Assembly (NCBI RefSeq): GCF_018403265.1
Contig: NZ_BOSI01000001.1
Coordinates: 1,612,001 to 1,676,000 of the forward strand
Reading direction: 5' to 3'
Length of the DNA stretch: 64,000 nt
Source: Paenibacillus sp. J31TS4
Lineage (GTDB): Bacteria > Bacillota > Bacilli > Paenibacillales > NBRC-103111
The first letter of the stretch is position 1. Each line of letters opens with the position of its first letter. Below, piece after piece: positions 33,945 through 41,340 of the stretch. The notes under the pieces were generated by a model that saw only the letters and a program-made list of their open reading frames with translations, was not told the DNA's origin and did not search any database. The translations under genes were made by a program, and so were the position numbers.

Positions 33945-35348
33945 TCAAGGTGCCGGCCGATCCCCGAGGGCTGCCGCACCGACCTTGCCTCGGCTTTTCC
34001 GCACGCGTCCATACTGGAAGGAATAAAGAACAAGGATCAGAAGGTCGATCAGCACGATCACCATGTAAATGTTGCTGTACACAAAGGAGCCGGGAACGGC
34101 ATTCCACGAATTCCAGGTGAAGCCGGCGCCCATGTCGACAGCTCTTCCGAACAGGCCGGCCGCTATCGTGCCCGAGAGAAAATTCAGCATGGTGACCAGG
34201 CCCATCCCGACACCGGCCTGTTCCTTCGGCAGCGTCTTGGAGATCGTATTCGAGAGGGCGATTTGCAGCAGCAGCTGGCCGACCATGCCGAAGATCAGGA
34301 ACACCCCGATCCAGATGTAGGGTAGGTCTGTGAACGCCGACAGCAGCGAATAGCAGAGCAGAAGGAGGAGGCAGGCGATACGAAAGAGAAAGGCGTCCCC
34401 TTTCGCATCCGCCAGCTTGCCGCCCCTGCGGCCGAGCAGAGCCGATGTAATGGCTGCGGGAAACATCACATAGCCGATGAGCTTCGGCGAGAGCTGATGA
34501 ACGTCAACCAGCAGCTGCGGCGTCAGGAAGGGAATGGCGTAACCCGCACCTACCGCCAGCACGGCGATGACCAGCCCCCAAGAATACTGCCGGTTCCGGA
34601 ACAAGCGCGGCTGGATGAACGGCTCCTCGGCGGTGCGCACGCGCAGCGCGAAGCACAAGAAGAGCAGCAGACTTCCCAGCATCAGCAGCCACGCTCCTTG
34701 CGTAACGGCCAGCACCAGCAGGGCGACGGCACCCGACAGCAGTCCGCCGCCCAGCCAGTCTATGCGGGCTGCGCGGCCGCTCTCGTGGTCCAGGTAGGTT
34801 CGGTAATAAGGAAGAGTCAGCAGCAGAATGACCGGCAGGCAGAACAGCCATCTCCAGTGCGCGAAGCTGACGATGAAGGATGACACGACAGGACCGATGG
34901 CCGTTCCAAGCGCCAGCCCCGTGGCGGAGATGCCGAGTGCGCGCCCCCGGCGTTCCACAGGAAAATAGCGCAGCGGAATGATCATTGCGGTCACGGGAAT
35001 GACGGCGGCACCGGCGGCCTGAAACATCCGGCCGAGCAGCACCATCCAGAACGCCTGCGACACAAGCCCGACGACGGAGCCGAGGGACAGGAGAAGCACC
35101 CCGAACGTAAGCAGGTCCTTCAGCGCGAACCGGTCGGCCAGCTTGCCATAGAGAGCCGAGCCGACGGCATAGACAAGCGTATAGATCGACGTTACCCAGC
35201 CTACTTGCGCAAACGTCAGCCCAAACTCCTCTTTGATCTGAGGCAGGACGATATTAAACATTGTGGCGTTCATGACGGATACCACCAAGGTCACGGCCAA
35301 AATGCGGATCAGCCGATCCCCCCTTGTTTGCTGCATAGCGAGTTCCAA
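33945..35348 (-). CDS. MFS drug-type exporter (14-helix, TetA(L)/DHA2-like)
   Basis: A 467-residue major facilitator with about 14 hydrophobic segments. Motif A GKLADRFALKDLL lies near residue 70 and motif C-like GTAIGPVVSS near 150, the antiporter signature. It resembles the 14-helix Tet(K)/Tet(L)/QacA branch, proton-driven exporters of drugs or metal-tetracycline; the actual substrate is unknown. It starts with TTG at 35348, where GGGGGAGG is correctly spaced; an ATG at 35336 is further away. It is divergent from the LysR gene, its probable regulator. Confidence 0.86.
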   Translation of the reverse strand: MELAMQQTRGDRLIRILAVTLVVSVMNATMFNIVLPQIKEEFGLTFAQVGWVTSIYTLVYAVGSALYGKLADRFALKDLLTFGVLLLSLGSVVGLVSQAFWMVLLGRMFQAAGAAVIPVTAMIIPLRYFPVERRGRALGISATGLALGTAIGPVVSSFIVSFAHWRWLFCLPVILLLTLPYYRTYLDHESGRAARIDWLGGGLLSGAVALLVLAVTQGAWLLMLGSLLLFLCFALRVRTAEEPFIQPRLFRNRQYSWGLVIAVLAVGAGYAIPFLTPQLLVDVHQLSPKLIGYVMFPAAITSALLGRRGGKLADAKGDAFLFRIACLLLLLCYSLLSAFTDLPYIWIGVFLIFGMVGQLLLQIALSNTISKTLPKEQAGVGMGLVTMLNFLSGTIAAGLFGRAVDMGAGFTWNSWNAVPGSFVYSNIYMVIVLIDLLILVLYSFQYGRVRKSRGKVGAAALGDRPAP

Positions 35349-35431
35349 AACGTCCTCCCCCTTTTCTTTTGTTAAGAGGAATTCTACAATGAAGAAGTAA
35401 TAATAAAAAATACATATTCAGACATAGAATC

Positions 35432-35445
35432 ATACCTCTAGGTAT
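35432..35445. promoter_or_regulatory. Candidate LysR operator
   Basis: ATACCT-CT-AGGTAT, a 6-bp inverted repeat between the divergent MFS and LysR genes, about 20 bases before the LysR start. It resembles the interrupted palindromes bound by LysR regulators. The region is also AT-rich as expected of promoters. Confidence 0.45.
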
Positions 35446-35464
35446 ATGAAAGAGAGGGATACGG

Positions 35465-36379
35465 ATGGAGCTTCTTCAATTGCGTTATTTTAAGACGGTG
35501 GCCCGCTTGGAGCATATGACTAAAGCGGCGGAAGAGCTGCGGATCGCCCAGCCGGCTCTCAGCCGGACAATCGCCCGACTGGAGGAAGATCTGGGCGTGC
35601 CCTTGTTCGATCGGCAGAAGCGGCAGATCCGGCTTAACCAATACGGCCGCATCTTCTTGAAGCAAGCGGAGACGGCCCTGCAGGCGCTGGAGGAGGGACG
35701 CCGGGAGCTGCAGGACCGGGCGGGTCTGCAGCGGGGACGGATCGCGATAGCAACGAACTCGCTGCAGCGCCTCTCTCCTGCGCTCGGCGAATTTCGCGCG
35801 CTGCACCCCGATACCAGCTTCCGGATTCTCCAGCTGGCGCCGGGGGAAACAGACACGATGGTCCCGCTTCTGGAAAGCGGTGAGGTGGACCTGTGTTTCA
35901 CGGCCGCCGCTTTGGCGCACGATAGAATCGTGGAGAGACCGGTGATGAGCTCCCAGGTTGCTCTCGCCGTGCCTCCCGGCCATTGGCTGGAAGGACGGCG
36001 TTCCGTCCGGCTGGACGAAGTGGCCGGGGAACCGTTCATCGAGTACAGGGCGGGACATCCGTTTCGCCGGCTGAACGAGGAGATTATCCGGACCGCCGGC
36101 ATCGCAAGGACCGTCGTCTGCGAAGTGGAGGAGCCCGGGGCTTTGGGGAGTCTGGTGCTCGCCGGACTCGGGGTAGCGCTCGTGCCGACCTGCCGGGCGG
36201 ATGACGTGCCTCCCTTCCCGGTCCTGCCGCTGGATCCCCCGGGCTTGACCCGCACCTTCAACATCGCTTACCTGGAGAACCGCTACCTGTCCCGCGCGGC
36301 GGCCGCCTTTTCCTGCTTTCTGGAAGCCCACTTTGCGCAACTGGAAGGCGGGGGCAGCCCGGAGAGCCAAGCGCTATAA
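35465..36379 (+). CDS. LysR family transcriptional regulator
   Basis: A 304-residue regulator with the N-terminal winged HTH (LLQLRYFKTVARLEHMTKAA quoted in part; AQPALSRTIARLEEDLGVPLF at about 27-47) and a C-terminal substrate-binding domain (about 90-295). Length and sequence are typical of the CynR/YwfK-like group. It is divergent from an MFS exporter with a palindrome between them, so it probably activates or represses that exporter in response to an effector that the sequence does not reveal. GAGAGGG precedes the ATG. Confidence 0.92.
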   Translation: MELLQLRYFKTVARLEHMTKAAEELRIAQPALSRTIARLEEDLGVPLFDRQKRQIRLNQYGRIFLKQAETALQALEEGRRELQDRAGLQRGRIAIATNSLQRLSPALGEFRALHPDTSFRILQLAPGETDTMVPLLESGEVDLCFTAAALAHDRIVERPVMSSQVALAVPPGHWLEGRRSVRLDEVAGEPFIEYRAGHPFRRLNEEIIRTAGIARTVVCEVEEPGALGSLVLAGLGVALVPTCRADDVPPFPVLPLDPPGLTRTFNIAYLENRYLSRAAAAFSCFLEAHFAQLEGGGSPESQAL

Positions 36380-36554
36380 TGGCTCTCTTGTCCAGTCCTT
36401 CGCTCCCGATAGCCGGGGCTTGCTAACTAACTTTTGAACATTTTGTGAAAAACAGGATAGATTTTCCACCAAGTCGGACTTTTGACGGATTCATCCGGAG
36501 GGATTGTGTCTAATACAATACTGTAAAACTACCTAAAATCTGGAGGGTCACAGT

Positions 36555-37064
36555 ATGAACAAACTTGCACGCACTCTGGTTGCACCTTTGGCGATCTCGG
36601 CCGCACTCTTCTCGTCGACAGCGCTTGCCGCCGATTCCCAGGATCTCCGCATCCCGGAATCCATTACGATCAATGAAAACATGACGCTGTTCGACGTTTC
36701 GAATTCCACCGTCATCGGTCCGTCCGGCTATGCGCTGGCCGCTCCCCAGAAGGTAACCGTCATCGGCGTAGGCTCAGCCAGCTCCTCGGATAAGTACTAT
36801 GTCGTCGACACCTGGACGGGGCCCAAGGCAATCAACATTTCGAACCGGGACGTGACGCCGATCTTCAACGACTTCCTGCTGAACAAGACAGTGCAGATCA
36901 ACGGTGTGGCCGCTCTGTATAACGGACCTTCCTACGATACGTACAGCGGCGCGTCGCTGAGCCCGCAGCGTGTCAAAGTCGTTGGCACGAACGGAAGCAA
37001 TTACGTCCAGATCAACACCTGGATGGGACCGAAATGGATTGACAAGCGGAACGTATCCGAATAG
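36555..37064 (+). CDS. Secreted protein with two SH3-like repeats, unknown function
   Basis: A 169-residue protein with a clear signal peptide (basic start, hydrophobic core LVAPLAISAALFSS, cleavage after ALA-A near residue 26). The mature part holds two related segments of about 70 residues: each runs from a Val-rich strand (KVTVIGVG and RVKVVGTNG) through YYVVDTWTGPKAIN and YVQINTWMGPKWID. The W-x-GPK-I pattern looks like a bacterial SH3-type wall-binding motif. It is monocistronic with AGGGTCACAG before the ATG and a strong terminator after the stop. I infer a cell-wall or surface role only. Confidence 0.7.
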   Translation: MNKLARTLVAPLAISAALFSSTALAADSQDLRIPESITINENMTLFDVSNSTVIGPSGYALAAPQKVTVIGVGSASSSDKYYVVDTWTGPKAINISNRDVTPIFNDFLLNKTVQINGVAALYNGPSYDTYSGASLSPQRVKVVGTNGSNYVQINTWMGPKWIDKRNVSE

Positions 37065-37083
37065 GACCGTTTCGTCGTCTTGC

Positions 37084-37151
37084 ACAAAGCACCCCTTGGA
37101 GAACCGCCGGAGCCCTGCTCCTGCCTCCTCTCCGAGGGGTGCTTTGTTTTT
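37084..37151. terminator. Terminator between the secreted protein gene and the DUF1697 gene
   Basis: ACAAAGCACCCCTTGGAGA pairs, with one mismatch, with its complement 25 bases later, followed by TTTTT. It serves the rightward gene and probably also the converging one. Confidence 0.82.
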
Positions 37152-37193
37152 GGCCTGGCGCTTGGCCATGACGCGGAGCTCGTCCGACTGTCC

Positions 37194-37766
37194 CTAGCCG
37201 TTGTCCGCCACGGTCCGCTCATCTGCCAGCGCGACGAGCTTGCTGACGGTCCTCCAGTTGCGGACCGTTACGGGAACCCCCAGCTTGGCGAGGTTTGCCG
37301 ACAGCTTCGAATCCCGGATGCTTTGCCGGAACAGCAGATAAACATCCTTCCCCACGATCCGGAATTCGTCTTTTCCCGACTCGCAAGCGTTCAGCCGTGC
37401 GATGCCCTCCGAGCCCGGTTCTTCGGGCAGGAACGCGGCATACAGGCGCTCTCCATCGGCCTGCGCCTCCGCCTCCGCAATCTCCGCTTCGGTGAACGGG
37501 CAGTTGGCCGCCGCATGTCTGAGCTCCTCAAACGTCCGCAGCACGACGGTCAGCGCGATGCCAAAGGCCTTCTCGATCTCCGCCTCCATCCGCTTGGCCG
37601 CCTCCCGCTCACTCAGCTCCGAATCGAGCAGGACGTTGCCGCTCTGGATATACGTCTGGACGTTCCGGAAACCAGCAGCTTCCAGCACGGCCTTCAGCTC
37701 GGCCATCTTGATCTTGTTCTTGCCGCCTACATTGATTCCCCTCAAGAGGGCGATATAAGAAGTCAT
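37194..37766 (-). CDS. DUF1697 family protein
   Basis: A 190-residue cytosolic protein opening MTSYIALLRGINVGGKNKI and containing TYIQSGNVLLDS, the two hallmark stretches of DUF1697. No enzymatic function is established for the family. I chose the ATG at 37766 because AAAGGAGAG lies 8 bases upstream; codons further up are not protein-like. Alone on the minus strand, about 350 bases after the helveticin-like gene. Confidence 0.88.
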   Translation of the reverse strand: MTSYIALLRGINVGGKNKIKMAELKAVLEAAGFRNVQTYIQSGNVLLDSELSEREAAKRMEAEIEKAFGIALTVVLRTFEELRHAAANCPFTEAEIAEAEAQADGERLYAAFLPEEPGSEGIARLNACESGKDEFRIVGKDVYLLFRQSIRDSKLSANLAKLGVPVTVRNWRTVSKLVALADERTVADNG

Positions 37767-38116
37767 ACGGCATCTCTCCTTTCTTCTTCTCATGCTTGCT
37801 CCCTTAGAGCCGAGTCGATCCCCCCTAGCCATGCAAGGGGGGAACGATCTCTCGCTTGGGGAGAACAGGGTTGTCCTAGCGTACCCGACCGGCATTCGCT
37901 GCCCGCCATCCGAGGTAGAGCTTTAGTATAGAGGAAATCGCTTCCAAATGGTAGAACTCCCATCACCGCCAGGGCCGGGCGTTCAATCGGCTATGGGAAC
38001 GACGAAACAGCCGCTTCCCGATTATGCTTCGGAAAGCGGCCGCCGTTCGTAATGTCCTATCTTCCCCCTAATGCCGGCTTATCCGGCCGCCAGTGGGGAT
38101 GCGCCCCGGGGAACCA
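37767..38116. other. Intergenic region with one hairpin
   Basis: About 350 bases without a gene. A hairpin at 38010-38040 (GCCGCTTCCCGA against TCGGAAAGCGGC, one mismatch) followed leftwards by TGTTTC may end the transcript of the helveticin-like gene. I see no clear promoter or RNA in the rest. Confidence 0.45.
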
Positions 38117-39106
38117 TCAAAAGATGCTGTCAGACACGTAATAAATCTTCTGCGTGTTTTTCTTGTTCACCGGATCGGTCACGATCGTAAAATACACGTT
38201 CCCGTTTTTCGTCTGAACGCCTTCGATTTCATGGGTGCCGACATTGGTGATTTTCACAAGGGTTTTGTAGACGCCGGTGTTCGAGATGAGGGCGATTTGC
38301 GGCGTCTCGCCTTCCGCACCGCCGGACGTGTAGATTTCCGTGCTTCCGAGCATATCGAGCCCTTGGAAGGATCCGTTCGGACGGATAATGTCACTGCCCG
38401 ACTGCGTAAAGCTGGCCACGCAGGCGCTGATTGCCGCGGCGCTATCCATCCGGACCTGGTCATTGCTGTCCAGAAGCTTATTCAGCGCTGCCGTATCATA
38501 AATGGACCAAGTGACGGTGCCTTCCTTGGTTTGCACGCGGAACACCGTGTGGGTGCTGTTGCCGCCGCCGTCCACCCGGTACGTCTCCCCTAACCGCGAC
38601 CCGTTCTTGTTGGCGTAATTCATATAGGTGAACCGGGGGAGGTCGGTATAATCGTAGGTTTTGCCAGCCGAGTACTGGACTCTCGCGACTTGCAGCGACC
38701 AGTTATACGTAGTGGACGGGTCTGCCTTCGAGCTGAAATAAAAGTAATTCGCGCCGTTGTAGGTGTACATATCCAGCGTCTGGCAATGGCCCGTGTTCGT
38801 GATCGTCATTTCGTCCACGTATGTAGCGTCTTGCCCGTCGATGAGCAATCGGGAGAGATAGCAGGTCCCCCCGGACCGTTGGGTTACGTAAACGTACTTA
38901 TCCGCGATGTATGCCTTTTGAACGGCTACGTTATGATTAAGTCCTTTTAGGTTATAAGCGAGAGTGGAGGAAGCGTTAACGGTTTTCTGTGGCGTGGCCG
39001 CCATGACGGGCAGCGCCGACATGACAAACAAAAGAAAGGCAATCAGTACGGATGTAAACAGTTTGCCTTTCCTTTTCCATAGGCTTCGCGCTTGCTTTTG
39101 ACTCAT
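38117..39106 (-). CDS. Secreted helveticin-J-like protein (putative class III bacteriocin)
   Basis: A 329-residue exported protein: basic N-terminus, hydrophobic core (FTSVLIAFLLFVMSALPVMA), cleavage after VMAA near residue 37. The mature part follows helveticin J in order: ADKYVYVTQR, TGHCQTLDMYTYNG, WSLQVARVQY with DLPRFTYMNYA, an HxVFRVQT segment, and the closing EIEGVQTKNGNVYFTIV and KIYYVSD. Helveticin J is a large heat-labile Lactobacillus bacteriocin; family members in bacilli are mostly untested, so killing activity is inference. Unlike helveticin J it has a classical signal peptide. Its start overlaps the stop of a 36-codon frame. Confidence 0.72.
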   Translation of the reverse strand: MSQKQARSLWKRKGKLFTSVLIAFLLFVMSALPVMAATPQKTVNASSTLAYNLKGLNHNVAVQKAYIADKYVYVTQRSGGTCYLSRLLIDGQDATYVDEMTITNTGHCQTLDMYTYNGANYFYFSSKADPSTTYNWSLQVARVQYSAGKTYDYTDLPRFTYMNYANKNGSRLGETYRVDGGGNSTHTVFRVQTKEGTVTWSIYDTAALNKLLDSNDQVRMDSAAAISACVASFTQSGSDIIRPNGSFQGLDMLGSTEIYTSGGAEGETPQIALISNTGVYKTLVKITNVGTHEIEGVQTKNGNVYFTIVTDPVNKKNTQKIYYVSDSIF

Positions 39107-39213
39107 CCTGACACCTCCGTTTTTTTGGAACCTTCCGAGGACAAGCTGGTAAGCGGTTTCAAATAAAGGTACACGTTCCCCTCCCTTCTCCCATCTTTAG
39201 ACATCTTGGGCAT
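39103..39213 (-). CDS. 36-residue leader peptide coupled to the helveticin-like gene
   Basis: A short frame (MPKMSKDGRREGNVYLYLK at its start) with AGAGGAGG before the ATG. Its TGA overlaps the ATG of the helveticin-like gene (GGATGAGT), so ribosomes finishing it could restart on the next gene. The peptide is basic and hydrophilic with no signal. It could be a leader, an immunity-type small protein or just a coupling device; I do not recognise it. Confidence 0.45.
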   Translation of the reverse strand: MPKMSKDGRREGNVYLYLKPLTSLSSEGSKKTEVSG

Positions 39214-39294
39214 GAGCGCCTCCTCTAGTGTATGCTGCTGCCTGGAGGCATTACATTTTTTTACACCTTCCCTCTTCCTTTGAAACGCCCGCCC

Positions 39295-39329
39295 GCAAAA
39301 AAGCAGCCCGCCGTCTCCGGCAGGCTGTT
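39295..39329 (-). terminator. Terminator after the DUF1259 gene
   Basis: On the minus strand ACAGCCTGCCG-GAGA-CGGCGGGCTGC is followed by six T. It separates the DUF1259 gene from the helveticin-like gene downstream and may mark the inner limit of host sequence. Confidence 0.82.
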
Positions 39330-39371
39330 CATCTGGCAAGGGGTCCCGCTAAGGGTTTCGGGTACGAGCGA

Positions 39372-39785
39372 TTATCCTAAGAAACGAATGGATGCCTTTG
39401 TTCTTCTTGCGAATTCGACAGGGTTCATGATCGATTCCCAATGAATGTACATCAACCGGGGGTTTTCATTGAGCCAGTGGTTATGCAGAGCCGTGACTTT
39501 GATCCCGTTTCTTTGCAGATTGCGATTGAGCCGGTTTGCCTGATTCTGGGTAGCCACCGTTTCCCCTAAACAAAGTGCGCGCCCGGAGCTATCGAGCTGT
39601 TCAAAGGAAAACAGCTGGTGCCGAACAAGGGGCGACTGTGTGCGTCTTCCTAAAATGGAAGCGTTCAGCGGCTTGGGGCGATTCACAAAACAGACGGGGC
39701 CCGGTTCAATGGTATGCATTCCGCCAAGAATGCTGGAAAATTGATTGCACAGTCTCCTAAAGCGGGGGGTTACTTTTACTGCCAT
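39372..39785 (-). CDS. DUF1259 domain protein
   Basis: A 137-residue soluble protein. The segments SSILGGMHTIEPGPVCFVN, ASILGRRTQSPLVRHQ and IKVTALHNHWLNENPRLMYIH (quoted as VTALHNHWLNENPRLMY) match DUF1259 (LppY/LpqO) proteins, whose function is unknown. I chose the ATG at 39785 with GGGGAGGG before it. An in-frame ATG at 39815 belongs to a leader almost identical to the one before the phage gene at 46829-47218, and would add ten residues. The gene sits at the prophage margin. Confidence 0.75.
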   Translation of the reverse strand: MAVKVTPRFRRLCNQFSSILGGMHTIEPGPVCFVNRPKPLNASILGRRTQSPLVRHQLFSFEQLDSSGRALCLGETVATQNQANRLNRNLQRNGIKVTALHNHWLNENPRLMYIHWESIMNPVEFARRTKASIRFLG

Positions 39786-39815
39786 GCTAACACCCTCCCC
39801 GCTGATGAGTTCCAT

Positions 39816-39873
39816 GGCGCTCTCCTCTCCTCAAAATCAAAAGAAAAAGGACCTCGCATTGAGGCCCCTTCAA
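39816..39873 (-). repeat. Terminator/RBS leader cassette, copy 1
   Basis: On the minus strand: a hairpin (GGGCCTC, 5-base loop, GAGGTCC with one G-T pair), then CCTTTTTCTTTTGA, then GAGGAGAGG and GCCATGGA. The 14-base T-rich block and the CCATGGA-CTCAT start region recur at 47222-47268; the T-rich block also recurs at 50694-50737. Confidence 0.75.
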
Positions 39874-39891
39874 ATTACTATTTGTACGCAA

Positions 39892-39918
39892 CCGGCCCTT
39901 CCACAAAAGCGGAAGGGC
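39892..39918. terminator. Perfect hairpin at the prophage edge
   Basis: GGCCCTTCC and GGAAGGGCC around an 8-base A-rich loop. No T-tract follows on either strand, so termination is uncertain; it could be a structural or regulatory hairpin. Confidence 0.4.
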
Positions 39919-39986
39919 CACCCAATCCATAAACGCAGGAAGTAGGCATTCCACATCAACATCTGTCTCTTTCCTCCCCATTTCGT

Positions 39987-40013
39987 CCAACATATTATGG
40001 TTACAAATGTTGG
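39987..40013 (+). promoter_or_regulatory. Inverted repeat before the 79-residue gene
   Basis: CCAACAT and ATGTTGG flank 13 AT-rich bases immediately before the ribosome-binding site of the gene at 40031. It may be an operator or a leader hairpin. Confidence 0.35.
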
Positions 40014-40030
40014 AAGGGGGACGATAATAT

Positions 40031-40270
40031 ATGGCAGTCGCTCACAATCACACCGTATCTAATCGGATCTTGCTGGCAACTTTTGATAAAAATTGGATAA
40101 GGCAAAGAGTGTCGGATGGGCATGTAGTTTACATTTCTACTGCGAACAAAGCAACTATTGAGCTCCTTGTCAGTGGTATGAAACAAACAATAAAAAGAAC
40201 GTTCGCGAAAGGGTCAAGGATATTTGTCGTATATGGCACATTCCACTTTCCACCCCATATACGACTGTAG
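40031..40270 (+). CDS. Small hypothetical protein at the prophage margin
   Basis: A 79-residue frame preceded by GGAAGGGGGACGA about 9 bases before the ATG. The product is basic and mixed in character (ANKATIELLVSGMKQTIKRTF) with no membrane segment or known motif. Composition is more AT-rich than the host genes to the left. An inverted repeat precedes it and a hairpin terminator (40313-40356) follows. I cannot assign a function, and the possibility of a chance frame remains. Confidence 0.4.
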   Translation: MAVAHNHTVSNRILLATFDKNWIRQRVSDGHVVYISTANKATIELLVSGMKQTIKRTFAKGSRIFVVYGTFHFPPHIRL

Positions 40271-40312
40271 AGAGCGGCTTTCTTGAGAGTAATCATCAAG
40301 TTCACGGTAAAC

Positions 40313-40356
40313 AAAAGCCAGCTTCCATTCGCCAAGAATGGAGTAACTGGCTTTTA
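40313..40356. terminator. Hairpin terminator, both strands
   Basis: AAAAGCCAG pairs with CTGGCTTTT and CCATTC with GAATGG inside, around a 5-base loop. T-tracts occur on both sides. It ends the small gene at 40031-40270. Confidence 0.65.
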
Positions 40357-40408
40357 TTTGTTCCACTTCTCCGAGTCTGGCGCAAATATAAAATACGTGC
40401 CCGAGTGA

Positions 40409-40510
40409 CTTGGGCACGCAAGCGTGAAAGTCACAGCGGACACGTATCTGCAGTTACAAAAGATTGAGGATGATGCGCTCGCCCTCTATGAGCGATACAT
40501 CGAGAAATAA
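40409..40510 (+). pseudogene. Remnant of a phage tyrosine integrase (C-terminal 33 codons)
   Basis: Reads LGHASVKVTADTYLQLQ then a helical tail ending ERYIEK and TAA. The L-G-H and the Tyr of ADTY are the box II histidine and the catalytic tyrosine of tyrosine recombinases; an in-frame TGA stands directly before the Leu codon and no upstream recombinase sequence is seen, so about 90 percent of the gene is lost. It lies where an integrase is expected next to an attachment site. The GTGCCCGAGTGACTTGGGCAC palindrome-like stretch covers the break point. Confidence 0.72.
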
Positions 40511-40536
40511 TTGACCGGACAAAGACCGAACAAGGT
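40511..40536. repeat. Direct repeat A, candidate integrase arm site
   Basis: TTGACCGGACAAA followed by GACCGAACAAGGT. The first 13 bases recur exactly at 40705-40717 and the next 13 with few changes, both just after the integrase remnant. Confidence 0.5.
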
Positions 40537-40637
40537 CCTCCGAGAAGCCCGAAAACCTTTAAATTAAAGGGTTATCCGATGCTCCCTTCCATCTCGAACT
40601 TGATCATTTCTGGCTTTCAAATAATATCACAGAAACC

Positions 40638-40666
40638 GGAAAACCCTTGATTTATCAGGGTTTTCT
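40638..40666 (+). terminator. Hairpin terminator near the integrase remnant
   Basis: GAAAACCCTTGATTTATCAGGGTTTTC: 10-bp stem with T-rich continuation (TTTGTTTT). Similar hairpins often stand after integrases in Bacillus prophages. Confidence 0.65.
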
Positions 40667-40704
40667 TTGTTTTAAGCATCTTACCATATCACAGGGATTC
40701 ATAC

Positions 40705-40730
40705 TTGACCGGACAAAAAACGGACAAAGG
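40705..40730. repeat. Direct repeat B, candidate integrase arm site
   Basis: TTGACCGGACAAA followed by AAACGGACAAAGGT; pairs with repeat A at 40511-40536, 194 bases away. Confidence 0.5.
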
Positions 40731-40736
40731 TTAATC

Positions 40737-40883
40737 TCAACGTATATGCATTGTCCTAGTCCCCTTCGGGGTTGTCACTGTTACTTCTGCGGGCAATTCG
40801 ATGCCGTTAGAGATCAATACTGCCTTCACTAACAATACAAGGAATTCCGATTCTTTACCCAAGGTAATCTCATGGACCTTCAT
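40737..40883 (-). CDS. Small 48-residue hypothetical protein
   Basis: A short frame reading MKVHEITLGKESEFLVLLVK at its start and ending TRTMHIR. GAAAGGCGGTG lies before the ATG. The predicted fold is one strand, one hydrophobic helix and a strand pair (ELPAEVTVTTPKGTR), a compact soluble domain. It lies in the prophage margin opposite in direction to the XRE gene. No function is recognised. Confidence 0.5.
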   Translation of the reverse strand: MKVHEITLGKESEFLVLLVKAVLISNGIELPAEVTVTTPKGTRTMHIR

Positions 40884-40987
40884 GCCGCACCGCCTTTCTA
40901 TGTAGTCCGTTCCAAAGTTTACCGATATGAAGTATTATGAAACATAGCCAGCCCTCTCCACGCCTCATGTTGAAAGGAGAATCTAAT

Positions 40988-41215
40988 TTGCGCGTCTCCC
41001 GAGGGAGATGCTTGCTGCCGGATCTACTGAAACAAAATGGCTTAACTCAGGCGGAATATGCAAGAAGATCCGGACGATCAAAAAGAATGATCTCGTATTT
41101 TTGTAACAATGAGCGACCAATGCACCCCGAGGACCTTTACATCGCATCCAAGATCCTCGGCTGTAGATGGGATCAACTGTACGAGATGATCGAAGAGCAA
41201 GCTGGGACGGAATAG
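40988..41215 (+). CDS. XRE-type helix-turn-helix regulator
   Basis: A 75-residue DNA-binding protein: LLKQNGLTQAEYARRSGRS and KRMISYFCNNERPM form the HTH, with AYARRSGRS-type spacing as in phage Cro/CI and PlcR-like regulators. There is no dimerisation or protease domain, so it resembles Cro or an Xre-like accessory repressor. The TTG at 40988 is preferred because AAAGGAG is 8 bases upstream; an ATG further upstream lacks one. Confidence 0.75.
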   Translation: MRVSRGRCLLPDLLKQNGLTQAEYARRSGRSKRMISYFCNNERPMHPEDLYIASKILGCRWDQLYEMIEEQAGTE

Positions 41216-41340
41216 TCCGCTCCCCCTCGGGTCTTTCGGGAACTATTTGTTCCCATTTACTTTACAATAATATACAACGATTATCACTCCAAAAGGTGTC
41301 ACATTTTGTCATGGAAGAAAAATCCATGTCGTATCTAAGC

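Noticed and set aside
40214-40417. A 67-codon minus-strand frame overlapping the small gene at 40031-40270.
   Set aside because: No ribosome-binding site is present, and it runs through a terminator hairpin and over the integrase remnant.
39816-41300. Search for a tRNA or tmRNA gene that could serve as attachment site.
   Set aside because: No cloverleaf or tmRNA-like end was found near the integrase remnant.
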